A stretch of 64,000 nt of DNA from Leeia oryzae DSM 17879 (GCF_000376945.1 NZ_AQXU01000024.1:248001-312000), one strand, 5' to 3'. Shown: positions 26,050 through 35,371, numbered from the stretch's first letter. Numbers and translations: made by a program. Notes: generated by a model from the letters alone, not told the origin.

Positions 26050-28239
26050 ATGCCGAAATCGGCTAGCCGTAAATCGCAGCGACCTAGAGAAACCGCTGCG
26101 TTGTTATTGCCTCTGGGCGCGATGATGGTTCTGGCTGTTCCGCTGGTGGCGGTGGCAGAAGACGCAATAGAAGTGACGACGTTGCCGACCGTCAAGGTGC
26201 AGCAAACCAAAGTGTTGGAGAATCAGGGCTATGTGGCCAAAAAGACGTCTGTCGGCAAGCTGGTGCAAGATCCGAAAGAGATTCCGCAGTCTTTGACGAT
26301 TGTGACAGAACAGAAGATGGATGACCGTAATGCCGATACGTTGAAAGAAGCGTTACGGGACGTGGCTGGGCTGACCTTCAATGCAGGGGAAGGTGGCCGT
26401 ATCGGGGACAATATGACCTTGCGTGGTTACTCGGTGGTGGGGGATCTTTACCTGGATGGTATCCGTGATGCTGCCCAATATAACCGGGAGGTATTTAACC
26501 TGGAGCAGGTCGATGTCTTGCGTGGTTCTGCATCCATGCTGTTTGGTCGCGGTTCTACCGGTGGCGTGATTAACCAGGAAAGCAAGACGCCAAAGCTGAT
26601 GGATGAATACAAGGCATCCGTGACGGTGGGGGATAACCACTATAAACGCGCAACGGCTGATATCAACAAGCAACTGGGTGAAACGACGGCACTACGCTTT
26701 AATGCCATGAAAACAGATACAGACTCGTTTGCGAAAGGTGTCAGCAATAGTCGTGAAGGATGGTCGGCTGCGCTTGGATTTGGCATAGGCACGCCCGATG
26801 AAGTTAATGTATCTCATTATCATTTGGAAACGGATAATGTGCCATTCTTCGGCGTGCCATATCAGAATGGTACCCCTGCCCATTTGCCGCTTGATACCTT
26901 CTATGGCCTGGCAAATTATGATTATGAAAGAGACAACACGGATATCAGTACGGTGACCTGGAAGCACACGTTTTCTCCAACGACCGTGCTGAAAACCACT
27001 ATCCGCCATGCTGACTATTGGCGTGATCTGGATGCAACGGCACCTCGCTTTAACAACACATCGACTGCCATCAACCGGCAGACCCAGGCGCGCGGTGGTG
27101 CGGTGTCAAATGACACGATTCAGTTTGATTTGACCTCTATTGTGAATACGGGTGACTGGAACCATGAAGTTCTGGTCGGGGCTGAATTTGCCAAAGAAAC
27201 ATCTAATACGTGGGGTTATCAGCATGGCCTATTGGGCGCTAGCGTGGCGGCCCGCCCTGGCACCAGCATTTATGGCCCCGATGGCAACCCGACGCTGTCA
27301 TCTGATTTCTTGAACAGGATTCAGAGAAAAACCGGGGACTATAGTGGCAAAACGATTGCCGCGTATGCCCAGGATATGATTCAGGTGGCGCCCGAGTGGA
27401 AGTGGCTGCTTGGGGCCCGTTTTGATCAATTAAAAGCGGATTACAACAGTTATACCTATCCAAACGGGGTTGTCAGCCAGACGCCTACGGCTGTGACGCC
27501 CGTTGCACGCGCCGATCGCATGTGGAGTTATCGTACCGGGGTTATTTATGAGCCGGATGACACCGCTTCTTACTATGCCTCTTTTGGGTCTTCGTTTAAT
27601 CCATCTGCAGATTTGTATCAATTTGATACACGAGGCAGTAATACGCCACCGGAAGAAAGCCGGAACTTTGAAATTGGCGCCAAGTGGGATTTGCTGGATG
27701 GTGACATGTCTCTGCGCACGTCTTTGTCCCGTACCGAAAAATACAATGAACGCAATACGGACGTAGATTCGGCTGCGACCCAGTACCTGTTATCGGGCAA
27801 GCGCCATACCGATGCGTTTGAAATCGAGCTAAGCGGAAAACCTACGCAAAATCTGGAGCTGACCGCAAGCTGGGCTTTGATGAAGGCAATTGTTGATAAC
27901 GACCCGGGGACGAATAATTCGGCGCAAGGCAAGCGGCCGGTCAATACGCCAAGCCATACGGCCAGTATCTGGGCCACCTATGATTTTGGCGGAGGCTGGA
28001 AGGCTGGCCTGGGTGTGGAGCGGGTGGGGGCCCGCTATGCCAACACGAGCAATACCACGCTGGTAAAGGGGTATACCCGGTTCGATGGGCTGGTGAGTTA
28101 TGAGTTAAACAAAAACGCAAAATTCAGTTTGAATGTGTTCAATCTGGCGAATACCCGTTACTACGAGGGGGTGTATACCGGTCATGTGGTACCCGGCACG
28201 CCGAGAACCTGGCAGCTGACCGCTGATTTCAAGTTCTAA
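26050..28239 (+). CDS. TonB-dependent siderophore receptor (catecholate/Fiu-like)
   Basis: Outer-membrane receptor importing ferric siderophores. The ATG at 26050 follows GGAGGA (26041-26046) by a short gap and gives 729 residues with a long signal peptide ending near VAVAE. The N-terminal plug (about 60-180) contains the TonB-box region, PQSLTIVTEQ, and MTLRGYSV. The C-terminal barrel ends in Phe (TADFKF), the outer-membrane sorting signal. The nearest recognisable group is the Fiu/CirA-like catecholate receptors, supported by the neighbouring piuC gene. The exact ligand cannot be read from sequence. A terminator lies directly after the stop. Confidence 0.9.
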   Translation: MPKSASRKSQRPRETAALLLPLGAMMVLAVPLVAVAEDAIEVTTLPTVKVQQTKVLENQGYVAKKTSVGKLVQDPKEIPQSLTIVTEQKMDDRNADTLKEALRDVAGLTFNAGEGGRIGDNMTLRGYSVVGDLYLDGIRDAAQYNREVFNLEQVDVLRGSASMLFGRGSTGGVINQESKTPKLMDEYKASVTVGDNHYKRATADINKQLGETTALRFNAMKTDTDSFAKGVSNSREGWSAALGFGIGTPDEVNVSHYHLETDNVPFFGVPYQNGTPAHLPLDTFYGLANYDYERDNTDISTVTWKHTFSPTTVLKTTIRHADYWRDLDATAPRFNNTSTAINRQTQARGGAVSNDTIQFDLTSIVNTGDWNHEVLVGAEFAKETSNTWGYQHGLLGASVAARPGTSIYGPDGNPTLSSDFLNRIQRKTGDYSGKTIAAYAQDMIQVAPEWKWLLGARFDQLKADYNSYTYPNGVVSQTPTAVTPVARADRMWSYRTGVIYEPDDTASYYASFGSSFNPSADLYQFDTRGSNTPPEESRNFEIGAKWDLLDGDMSLRTSLSRTEKYNERNTDVDSAATQYLLSGKRHTDAFEIELSGKPTQNLELTASWALMKAIVDNDPGTNNSAQGKRPVNTPSHTASIWATYDFGGGWKAGLGVERVGARYANTSNTTLVKGYTRFDGLVSYELNKNAKFSLNVFNLANTRYYEGVYTGHVVPGTPRTWQLTADFKF

Positions 28240-28260
28240 CGATTGGTAAATTGAGATTTG

Positions 28261-28288
28261 ACCCGGCCGTGCCGTGCCGGGTTTTTTG
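28261..28288 (+). terminator. Intrinsic terminator between receptor and piuC
   Basis: ACCCGGC (28261-28267) pairs with GCCGGGT (28276-28282) and is followed by six T. It sits in the 63-base gap between receptor and piuC, so piuC is either read through at reduced level or has its own promoter. Confidence 0.75.
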
Positions 28289-28302
28289 ATGGAGTCTGTG
28301 AC

Positions 28303-28986
28303 ATGCTGATTCGTATTCCCGAGGTGCTGAGTGGAGAGTCGCTTGCCGCGTGCCAGAAGATCATGCTTGAGTCCGAGTGGGTGGATGGTGCAGTGACGGC
28401 TGGCAAGCAATCGGTCAAGGTGAAAAATAATCTGCAATTACCTGAGCAGGGGGCCGCTGCTGCTGCAGCCAGAAAGTTGGTGTTGGAGGGGTTGGCCAAT
28501 CATGCGCTTTTCATTACGGCGGCCCTGCCCAAGAAGATCTTTTCCCCGCTGTTTAATTGTTATACCGGAGAACATAATGCCTTCGGCAACCATATCGACA
28601 ATGCCATCCGTACTCACAAGGGGGAGGGGGGGAGTGTGCGGACCGATATTTCTGCCACGCTGTTTCTGTCTGAGCCGGACAGTTATGAAGGGGGCGAGCT
28701 GGTGATTGAGGATACCTTTGGTACGCAGCGCATCAAGCTGGCGGCAGGTGACATGGTGCTGTATCCGTCTTCGAGTGTGCATCGTGTCGAGCCGGTGACG
28801 AGCGGGGCCAGGATTGCCTCCTTTTTCTGGATTGAGAGCATGATTCGCGAAACTGAACGCCGCCGCCTGTTGTTTGAGATGGATATGGCGCTTCTGGATT
28901 TGCGGAGCCGTGAGGGGGATACGGATGCGGTTGTGCGACTGACCGGGAGTTATCACAACCTGATCCGCATGTGGGCAGATAGCTGA
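28303..28986 (+). CDS. piuC: Fe(II)/2-oxoglutarate dioxygenase PiuC/YbiX family
   Basis: PKHX-type hydroxylase of the PiuC (E. coli YbiX) family, usually next to siderophore receptors. Its substrate is unknown, although iron-limited expression is documented in the family. The ATG at 28303 gives 227 residues, with GGAGT at 28291-28295. The iron-binding triad is visible: H-x-D in GNHIDNAIR (about residue 98) and a distal His in SSVHRVEPV (about 160). The Arg that binds 2-oxoglutarate follows in [10 protein letters not shown]. The gene follows the receptor and its terminator. Confidence 0.92.
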   Translation: MLIRIPEVLSGESLAACQKIMLESEWVDGAVTAGKQSVKVKNNLQLPEQGAAAAAARKLVLEGLANHALFITAALPKKIFSPLFNCYTGEHNAFGNHIDNAIRTHKGEGGSVRTDISATLFLSEPDSYEGGELVIEDTFGTQRIKLAAGDMVLYPSSSVHRVEPVTSGARIASFFWIESMIRETERRRLLFEMDMALLDLRSREGDTDAVVRLTGSYHNLIRMWADS

Positions 28987-29160
28987 GGGTGTTTAATATT
29001 TTAAATTGACGCATACGTTATTTTGGTGGTTTTTGCAAGCGTACTTTTACCGAAATAGTGTGTTTTCTTGCGCAAAAATGCTGCGTTGCACTCATTTGTC
29101 ATGATGGTGCGTGTTATTTTTAATATTAACCAATTGATTTTAAAGGTAAAAATAGTTCAT

Positions 29161-29177
29161 TTTACGTAAACGTAAAC
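29161..29177. promoter_or_regulatory. Palindromic candidate operator TTTACGTAAA/CGTAAAC
   Basis: TTTACGTAAA (29161-29170) is a perfect palindrome, continued by CGTAAAC so that ACGTAAACGT overlaps it. It lies 9 bases upstream of a -35 hexamer. MerR/TetR-type regulators of branched-chain and fatty-acid catabolism recognise sites of this style, but assignment is only a suggestion. Confidence 0.4.
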
Positions 29178-29185
29178 TAAAATAT

Positions 29186-29212
29186 TTGTGCATCGCAAAA
29201 GAATGGTATACA
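29186..29212 (+). promoter_or_regulatory. Sigma-70 promoter for the FabG-like gene
   Basis: Extended -10 TG-G-TATACA (TATACA at 29207-29212) with TTGTGC (29186-29191) at a 15-base spacing. The predicted transcript starts near 29219, leaving a 110-base leader. Confidence 0.4.
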
Positions 29213-29329
29213 GTGCGCGTATGGAGGCGCTAGTGAACGATCTGCGGCCTGGTGTCAAAACCTGCATTACATAAACGCAGAAAATTGTTTATTTGTCAGC
29301 CCGTCTGGTTTTAATAAAGGATTACGTAA

Positions 29330-30070
29330 ATGAGACTGTCTAATAAAGTATCAATGATTACTGGTGCAGCCAATGGTATCGGTCGTGCGACCGCACTGAA
29401 GTTTGCACAAGAAGGCGCAAAAGTGGTGGCCTGTGATGTGAATGCCGCCGCGCTGGAAGCGCTGGTTGCTGATATTAAAGCCGCTGGTGGCGAAGCCATT
29501 TGCTTTGTGGTGGATGTGACCAACAAAGAACAGATTGCTGCTGCTGTAAAAGGCACGCTGGACAAATTTGGCCGCATTGATACGCTGGTGAACAACGCCG
29601 GTATCGTGATGGATGCCCGCCTGCAGAAGATGACTGACGAGCAGTTCGACCGTGTGATCGATATCAACCTCAAAGGCGTGTACAACTGTACCAAAGCCGT
29701 GGTTGACCTGATGGTTGAACAACAGAGCGGTGTGATCCTGAACGCTTCTTCCATTGTTGGCCTGACCGGCAACTTTGGCCAGACCAACTATGCCGCAGCA
29801 AAATTCGGCGTGATCGGTTTCACCAAGACCTGGATGCGTGAACTGGGCAAAAAAGGCATTCGCGTGAACGCGGTATGTCCTGGCTTTATTGCTACCCAGA
29901 TTCTGAAAGACATGCCGGAAAAAGTGATTACCGCCATGGAAGAAAAAGTGCCTATGGGCCGTCTGGGTCAGCCAGAAGAAATTGCGAACATCTATGCCTT
30001 CCTGGCCAGCGATGAAGCAAGTTACATGAACGGTGCCGTGATTGAAGTTACTGGTGGTCTGACCATGTAA
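29330..30070 (+). CDS. FabG-like 3-oxoacyl-ACP reductase (SDR family)
   Basis: Classical short-chain dehydrogenase of 246 residues. The cofactor motif GAANGIGR (about 12-19), NNAG and the Ser-Tyr-Lys set (Ser in NASSIVG, YxxxK in NYAAAKFG) are present. Strong similarity in style to FabG: start MRLSNKVSMITG, end GAVIEVTGGLTM. It stands alone, without fabD, acpP or fabF, so a role in a side pathway such as 3-hydroxyacyl or polyhydroxyalkanoate metabolism is as likely as core fatty-acid synthesis. Closed by a strong terminator. Confidence 0.88.
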   Translation: MRLSNKVSMITGAANGIGRATALKFAQEGAKVVACDVNAAALEALVADIKAAGGEAICFVVDVTNKEQIAAAVKGTLDKFGRIDTLVNNAGIVMDARLQKMTDEQFDRVIDINLKGVYNCTKAVVDLMVEQQSGVILNASSIVGLTGNFGQTNYAAAKFGVIGFTKTWMRELGKKGIRVNAVCPGFIATQILKDMPEKVITAMEEKVPMGRLGQPEEIANIYAFLASDEASYMNGAVIEVTGGLTM

Positions 30071-30090
30071 TTTCAGGCATTGCCTGTTAA

Positions 30091-30117
30091 AAACGCGCCC
30101 TGGTGGCGCGTTTTTTT
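30091..30117. terminator. Bidirectional intrinsic terminator
   Basis: AAACGCGCC (30091-30099) pairs with GGCGCGTTT (30105-30113), followed by TTTT on the plus strand and preceded by A-rich sequence that serves as the U-tract for the minus-strand tetR gene. It separates the two convergent genes. Confidence 0.85.
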
Positions 30118-30844
30118 ATGCCTTGATTTCTTCTGCGGGTCTGGTTGACTGCCGGGCCAGCAGTTGTTCCAGCCCGAGGATAACCGTCTCAGTGTAGTGA
30201 TCAAACGAAGTGTCCATGGGTTGCTGCTTGCCGTTGTCCCACCTGAAGATGAAGCCCTGATTTTGCACGCCCGGCAACAGGCTGGCGAGTACCGGATAGC
30301 GGCCGCTTTCCAGTGTATCCAGCCTGTGCTGTAGCTGCTGTTGCCAGTTTTCCATATCGTCTTCCGGCTGTGCTGCAAATTCCAGCGTGGTGAAGCCGGT
30401 CATGGCGGCGACGACTGTATTGTAGGCGTGCAGCAAGGCCGGCATGACAAAACCGGCTTCCTGCAGTTTGCCGAGGATATATTCCACCTGCACCAGATCG
30501 ACCTCGCTATTGGCACTGAGATGCGCGCCAATCAGCGGGGCAGTGTTCGGATGCGCTTTCACTTTTTCCCTGAAATTGTGCAGTAATTGCTTCAGCCAGT
30601 CTTGCCAGGACGCCAGATCGGGTGACGGCATCATGCCGTGTTGTACGTGTGCGACAACGGCTGCTTGCAGGGCGGCCAGATTGGGGACGTGCCAGTAGAT
30701 GGCTGTCGGATAGACCCCCAGTGCTTTGGCGACTTGCCGGATGCTAAAGCCAGCGAGGCCTTGGGTGTCGATCAGGTCGAGTGCCGTCTGGATAATGCGT
30801 TGCCGGTCCAGAGCGGGTTGTTGCGGAAGTGTCGTTTTGCGCAT
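30116..30844 (-). CDS. TetR-family transcriptional regulator with TetR_C-type effector domain
   Basis: DNA-binding repressor of 242 residues. The N-terminal helix-turn-helix is at about 18-65 (ALDLIDTQGLAGFSIRQVAKALGV, then AIYWHVPN). The long C-terminal domain resembles the classical TetR/ActII type. It is transcribed away from an NTF2-like gene, and two inverted repeats lie in the shared gap, so autoregulation and control of the neighbour are likely. The inducer is unknown. Confidence 0.88.
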   Translation of the reverse strand: MRKTTLPQQPALDRQRIIQTALDLIDTQGLAGFSIRQVAKALGVYPTAIYWHVPNLAALQAAVVAHVQHGMMPSPDLASWQDWLKQLLHNFREKVKAHPNTAPLIGAHLSANSEVDLVQVEYILGKLQEAGFVMPALLHAYNTVVAAMTGFTTLEFAAQPEDDMENWQQQLQHRLDTLESGRYPVLASLLPGVQNQGFIFRWDNGKQQPMDTSFDHYTETVILGLEQLLARQSTRPAEEIKA

Positions 30845-30866
30845 GGAGGATATGTACTGTTAGTTT

Positions 30867-30883
30867 ATTGTTCACTGTACAGC
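30867..30883. promoter_or_regulatory. Degenerate TetR operator copy
   Basis: ATTGTTCACTGTACAGC aligns with the perfect operator 35 bases to the right; the core TGTACA is shared. It lies 22 bases from the tetR start codon, so it would cover the tetR promoter. Confidence 0.5.
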
Positions 30884-30901
30884 AAATGTGTTAAGGTATA
30901 A

Positions 30902-30918
30902 ATTGTACGGTGTACAAT
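30902..30918. promoter_or_regulatory. Perfect inverted-repeat operator ATTGTAC-n3-GTACAAT
   Basis: ATTGTAC (30902-30908) and GTACAAT (30912-30918) are exact inverted copies with a 3-base spacer, 22 bases upstream of the NTF2-like start. Size and placement match a TetR-family operator. Confidence 0.7.
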
Positions 30919-30939
30919 AACGATGTGAAAACGGAGAGC

Positions 30940-31338
30940 ATGATGGCAGCAATACTCAAGGAACTATGTGAACGTTATCTGGATGCCCTGAACCAGGGCG
31001 ATCTGGCGGCCGTGATGTCCTTATTTACGGAAGATGCGGTGATCAAGTCTCCGCTGTATGGAGAGATGCCTGCCAGCACATTTTATCGGGACCTGTTTGC
31101 CGATACGACCCGGTCGGTGACTACCCTGAAAAATGTGTTTACCCAGTCAACGCAGGTACCCGCGGTGGCTTTGCACTTCTCTTATCAGTGGACTTTGAAG
31201 AGCGGTAAACAGGTCGCGTTTGAATGTGTGGACGTGTTTGAGTTGTCTGACAGCCGGGATCGTTTTCGCCAACTGACCATCATTTACGATACCGCTCACT
31301 TGCGAGAAGACTTTTACCAGTCGTCTGCCCGCCAGTGA
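30940..31338 (+). CDS. NTF2-like/SnoaL-type small protein
   Basis: A 132-residue single-domain protein with the NTF2-like cone fold pattern: helix LCERYLDALNQGDLAAVMSLFTEDAVIKSPLYG, then beta strands with LHFSYQWTLKSG and CVDVFELSD. Relatives are either steroid isomerase-like enzymes or ligand-binding proteins, and no catalytic residue can be assigned safely. I chose the start at 30940 (or 30943) after ACGGAGAG; an earlier GTG at 30910 lies inside the operator. It is likely repressed by the divergent TetR protein. Confidence 0.75.
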   Translation: MMAAILKELCERYLDALNQGDLAAVMSLFTEDAVIKSPLYGEMPASTFYRDLFADTTRSVTTLKNVFTQSTQVPAVALHFSYQWTLKSGKQVAFECVDVFELSDSRDRFRQLTIIYDTAHLREDFYQSSARQ

Positions 31339-31372
31339 GCGGATGTGCCGGAGCCGGTCAGGAAACACTAAC

Positions 31373-34300
31373 TCAGGAAAACCCGGCATCCTGCCAGAAT
31401 TTTTCCAGACGTTTGCCGGAGACCGGGTAGGGCGTACGCAGTTCCTGAGCAAACAGGGAAATGTGCAGCTCTTCAAGCATCCAGCGGAAGGCTTCCAGCG
31501 CTTCTTCTTTGCGATTGAGCTGCTGGTTGAGCTGGGTACGTGCCAGATACTTGTTCCACAGGGTTTGCACGGTGGCGGTGCTGCGCTGGTCGCGTTCTTT
31601 GGCCGTTGGATATTTGTCCAGCCGCAGTTGCATGCCTTTCAGGTAGCGTGGCAGCTGGGTGAGCTGTTGCCAGGGTGTGTGTTGCAAAAAGTCCTTGTAT
31701 ACCAGCCGTCCCAGTTGGGCCTTGAGCTGGCTTGCCAGTGGTTTGATGCTGGCATCGCCTTTATCCAGACGCTGTTGCAGGTTACTCCAGAGCGGGGCAA
31801 TTTCGCCCAGTGTCCTCAGCAAGCCTTGCGTCACGGCGGGCAGCCGGGTGCGCGCCCGGGCCCGCTGTTCTTCAAAAGCCTTCTGGTTGCGTGGCAGCTC
31901 GTCGTCCCCGATAAAAGCACGGTCGGCAACTGCCGTCATGAAGTCTTCCAGTAACTCGTCGCTGTTGCATAACGTCCGCAGTTGCATGCAGAGCTGGGTC
32001 CAGTTGGCCAGTCCCTTTTGCCATTGCTTGAGATGGTCTTTGAGCACCAGACGCAACAGGCGCCGGACCCCGGCACGATGCGCCGCCTGCGCTTCTTCGG
32101 CGGTATCCAGCAACATGACGGCGACCGAATCATTCATGTCCACCAATGCCGGGTAGCCGGTGAGGACCGTGCCATTCTGGGTAAAGGTGAGCGATTCGGG
32201 CAGGTCACCACAGCTCCAGCTGGTGAGGCCGCTTTGCTCCAGCGGGGCGGAGACGGTTTGACGGAAAGTCAGCTGCGCTGCATCACCCAGCTCGCGTTGC
32301 AGTGCGGGCAGGTCGCGCCCGCAAGCCAGTTCCTGTCCTGCTTCGTCCAGCACGCGATAGTTCATCTGCAGGTGGGGCGGTATCTCCTGCATGGGCCAGT
32401 CATCGGCTTTCACGGGTTGCTGGGTGCGCTTTTGCAGATGCTGGGCCAGCGTCTCAAGCAGGTTGCCTTTGACGGGCATGGTTTCCAGCAGGGCGGTGAC
32501 GGTGTCCGGCACCGGCACGCACAGCCGGCGGATGGATTTGGGCAGGTTCTTGACCAGCCAGGTAATTTTCTCGCGCAGCATGCCGGGTACCAGCCAGCTG
32601 AAGTCTTCGGCACGCAGGGTGTTGAGCATGGCCAAGGGAACCGCCACAGTCACCCCGTCTAGCGGGTGGGCCGGTTCAAAGCGGTACGACAGGCTCAATT
32701 CATGTCCGCCTACCAGCATCTGGTCCGGGAACAGTGTTTCGGTGACGTGCGCAGCCTCATGCTGCATCAGCAGGTCTTTGTTCAGGAACAGCAGTCTCGG
32801 GTTTTGCTGCTCGGCTTTTTTGCGCCAGGCTTCAAAACTGGCGCCACCAACGATGTCTGCCGGGATGATGGCATCAAAAAAGGCGACCAGCCGGTCGGCA
32901 TTGACCAGTACATCCTGCCGACGTGCCCGGTGCTCCAGTTCTTCCACCTCGGCAATCAGCTGGCGGTTGTGGACAAAGAACGGGGCTTTGCTGTCGTAGT
33001 CAAAGTTGGCCAGGGCTTCGCGAATAAACAGCTCGCGTGCCTCTGCCGGATTGATCTGGCCGTAGCTGATCCGCCGGCGCGGCACCAGCGTCAGGCCAAA
33101 CAGGGTGACTTTTTCGAAGGCAATCACCTGCTTGCTGCCACGGTCCCAGCGGGGATCAAACCAGTGCGTTTTGATCAGGTGGCGTGCGACTTGTTCGATC
33201 CATTCCGGTTCGACCTTGGCCACGCAGCGGGCATACAGCTTGCCGGTATCGGTCAGCTCAGCCGCCAGTACCCACTTGGGCCGCGACTTCTTAAGACCAG
33301 AATTGGGGGCGATCAGGAACCGGCTGCCACGGGTACCCAGATAATCTCCTTGCTCGGTCAGGAAGCCGATATTGCCGACCAGGCCTGCCAGCAGGGCTTT
33401 GTGCAGCTGCTCGAACGTCCCGGCGTTTTCATTGAGCCGTAAATTGAGTTCTGACGCAATGCTGGCCAGCTGGCCGTGCAGTTCGCGCCATTCACGCAGT
33501 CGCAGGTGTGAGAGGAAATGGTCATGGCAGCGCTGTACCAGCTTACGGTTGGATTCTTTGTGCTTGAGGGATTCTTCAAACCAGTCCCACAGTTTCAGGT
33601 AGGCCAGAAAATCGGATTTCTCGTCATTGAACTGGGCGTGTTTCTGGGTGGCAGCTTCGCGGGCCTCGATGGGCCTTTCGCGCGGGTCTTGCATCGACAA
33701 GCCGGAGGCAATGACCAGCATTTCTTTCAGGCAGTGGTGTTCTTCCCCGGCCAGTAGCAGACGGCCGATTTTCGGGTCGACCGGCAGACGGGCTAGCTGC
33801 TCGCCCAGACGGGTGAGCTGGCGTTGCTCGTCGACTGCCCCCAGCTCTTGCAGCAATTGGTAACCGTCATGAATGGCGCGGGTGGTGGGTGCTTCCAGAA
33901 ACGGAAACTCGTCGACCGACCCTAGCCGCAGGGCTGCCATGCGCAAGATCACGCTGGCCAGGCTGGAGCGCAGGATTTCCGGGTCGGTAAACGGGCTGCG
34001 CAGTTTGAAATCGTCTTCCGAATACAGACGGATACAGACGCCGGCCGCTACACGGCCGCAACGCCCGGCCCGCTGGCGCGCGGCCGCCTGGCTGATCGGC
34101 TCGATCAGTAACTGGGTGACTTTGGCCCGCGGGCTGTAGCGGTTGACCCGCGCCAAGCCAGTATCGACCACATAACGGATGCCCGGGACGGTGAGCGAGG
34201 TTTCGGCCACGTTGGTGGCCAGCACGATGCGGCGACCGCCGTGCTGTGAAAATACCCGTTGCTGGTCTTCGTGTGACAAGCGCGCAAACAGTGGCAGGAT

Positions 34301-35260
34301 TTCCGTGCCGGGCTTGTGGTGCTTGCGCAAGGCTTCGGCGGTATCGCGAATTTCACGCTCGCCCGGCAGAAACACCAGGATGTCGCCTGGCCCCATCTGT
34401 GACAGCTCGTCACAGGCATCGACAATGGATTGCTCCATGTCCACTTCGCGATCGTCCTCATCTTCTGCCAGCAACGGCCGATAACGCATCTCCACCGGGT
34501 AGGTCCGGCCGGAGACTTCAATGACCGGGGCGCCGTGGAAATGTTTCGAGAAACGGTCGGCATCGATGGTGGCCGAGGTAATGATGATCTTCAGGTCAGG
34601 CCGGCGCGGTAACAGCTGTTTCAGGTACCCCAGCAGAAAGTCGATGTTCAGGCTGCGTTCATGCGCCTCATCGATGATGATGGTGTCGTAGTTCGATAAC
34701 AGGCGGTCACCCTGGGTTTCGGCCAGCAGGATACCGTCGGTCATCAGCTTGATAAAACTGTTGTGCGAGTAGTTGTCGGCGAAGCGGACCTGATACCCCA
34801 CTGCCTGCCCCATGGGCGACTTCAGCTCCTGCGCGATGCGGGACGCGACCGATCTGGCCGCCAGCCGGCGCGGCTGGGTATGGCCGATCATACCATCCAC
34901 GCCACGTCCTAAAGCCAGACAGAGCTTGGGTAGCTGGGTGGTTTTGCCCGAGCCGGTTTCCCCGCAAACAATGACCACCTGATGCTCGGAAATGGCCTTG
35001 GCGATATCCTCCAGCTTTTCATGCACCGGCAGGTCGCCCGCAAACGTGACCTCTGGTCGCAGCGCCAGTTTCTGGGCGCGCTGGGCGCTAGACTGGGCAA
35101 TGGCTTTTTCCAGGTCTTGCACGATGCGGTCAATCGGCTGGCCGCTTTTCTGGCGCTGATAGGCGTGGTGCAGTTTCTTCTGGAAAGCCGGACGATCTTT
35201 GGCCAGACATTGGTCGATTTGCTGGCGCAATGCCGGCAGGGCTGGGTGTGTTGCTGTCAT
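31373..35260 (-). CDS. hrpA: ATP-dependent RNA helicase HrpA (DEAH)
   Basis: DEAH/RHA-family helicase acting on ribosome-bound mRNA in E. coli, where it resolves stalled ribosomes. The 1295 residues carry Walker A GETGSGKTT (about 98-106), DEAH (about 197-200), SATID, and motif VI QRAGRCGR near residue 397. The HA2 and OB-fold domains follow, then the long C-terminal domain (DUF3418) typical of full HrpA. It is complete. It is transcribed away from panD across 160 bases. Confidence 0.95.
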   Translation of the reverse strand: MTATHPALPALRQQIDQCLAKDRPAFQKKLHHAYQRQKSGQPIDRIVQDLEKAIAQSSAQRAQKLALRPEVTFAGDLPVHEKLEDIAKAISEHQVVIVCGETGSGKTTQLPKLCLALGRGVDGMIGHTQPRRLAARSVASRIAQELKSPMGQAVGYQVRFADNYSHNSFIKLMTDGILLAETQGDRLLSNYDTIIIDEAHERSLNIDFLLGYLKQLLPRRPDLKIIITSATIDADRFSKHFHGAPVIEVSGRTYPVEMRYRPLLAEDEDDREVDMEQSIVDACDELSQMGPGDILVFLPGEREIRDTAEALRKHHKPGTEILPLFARLSHEDQQRVFSQHGGRRIVLATNVAETSLTVPGIRYVVDTGLARVNRYSPRAKVTQLLIEPISQAAARQRAGRCGRVAAGVCIRLYSEDDFKLRSPFTDPEILRSSLASVILRMAALRLGSVDEFPFLEAPTTRAIHDGYQLLQELGAVDEQRQLTRLGEQLARLPVDPKIGRLLLAGEEHHCLKEMLVIASGLSMQDPRERPIEAREAATQKHAQFNDEKSDFLAYLKLWDWFEESLKHKESNRKLVQRCHDHFLSHLRLREWRELHGQLASIASELNLRLNENAGTFEQLHKALLAGLVGNIGFLTEQGDYLGTRGSRFLIAPNSGLKKSRPKWVLAAELTDTGKLYARCVAKVEPEWIEQVARHLIKTHWFDPRWDRGSKQVIAFEKVTLFGLTLVPRRRISYGQINPAEARELFIREALANFDYDSKAPFFVHNRQLIAEVEELEHRARRQDVLVNADRLVAFFDAIIPADIVGGASFEAWRKKAEQQNPRLLFLNKDLLMQHEAAHVTETLFPDQMLVGGHELSLSYRFEPAHPLDGVTVAVPLAMLNTLRAEDFSWLVPGMLREKITWLVKNLPKSIRRLCVPVPDTVTALLETMPVKGNLLETLAQHLQKRTQQPVKADDWPMQEIPPHLQMNYRVLDEAGQELACGRDLPALQRELGDAAQLTFRQTVSAPLEQSGLTSWSCGDLPESLTFTQNGTVLTGYPALVDMNDSVAVMLLDTAEEAQAAHRAGVRRLLRLVLKDHLKQWQKGLANWTQLCMQLRTLCNSDELLEDFMTAVADRAFIGDDELPRNQKAFEEQRARARTRLPAVTQGLLRTLGEIAPLWSNLQQRLDKGDASIKPLASQLKAQLGRLVYKDFLQHTPWQQLTQLPRYLKGMQLRLDKYPTAKERDQRSTATVQTLWNKYLARTQLNQQLNRKEEALEAFRWMLEELHISLFAQELRTPYPVSGKRLEKFWQDAGFS

Positions 35261-35342
35261 CAGGTTGGGCTGTCTACTATAGGGGTAAATGACTGAATAA
35301 AAAATACATTCCGGATTTTAGCATGTTAGGGGCCGTAACTGA

Positions 35343-35371
35343 TTGCATCACATTCTCATCCCCCTTAGAAT
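35343..35371 (+). promoter_or_regulatory. Sigma-70 promoter for panD
   Basis: TTGCAT (35343-35348), 17-base spacer, TAGAAT (35366-35371). The ATG of panD is 50 bases downstream, with AAGGAAT as ribosome site. Confidence 0.6.

Larger units (their letters stand above)
28987..29329. other. Regulatory intergenic region upstream of the FabG-like gene
   Basis: A 343-base A+T-rich stretch. It carries TTTACGTAAA with an overlapping ACGTAAACGT (29161-29177), an extended -10 promoter (29186-29212) and a second TTACGTAA (29322-29329) overlapping the start region of the next gene. No gene is visible. The first 170 bases hold nothing I can name. Confidence 0.55.
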
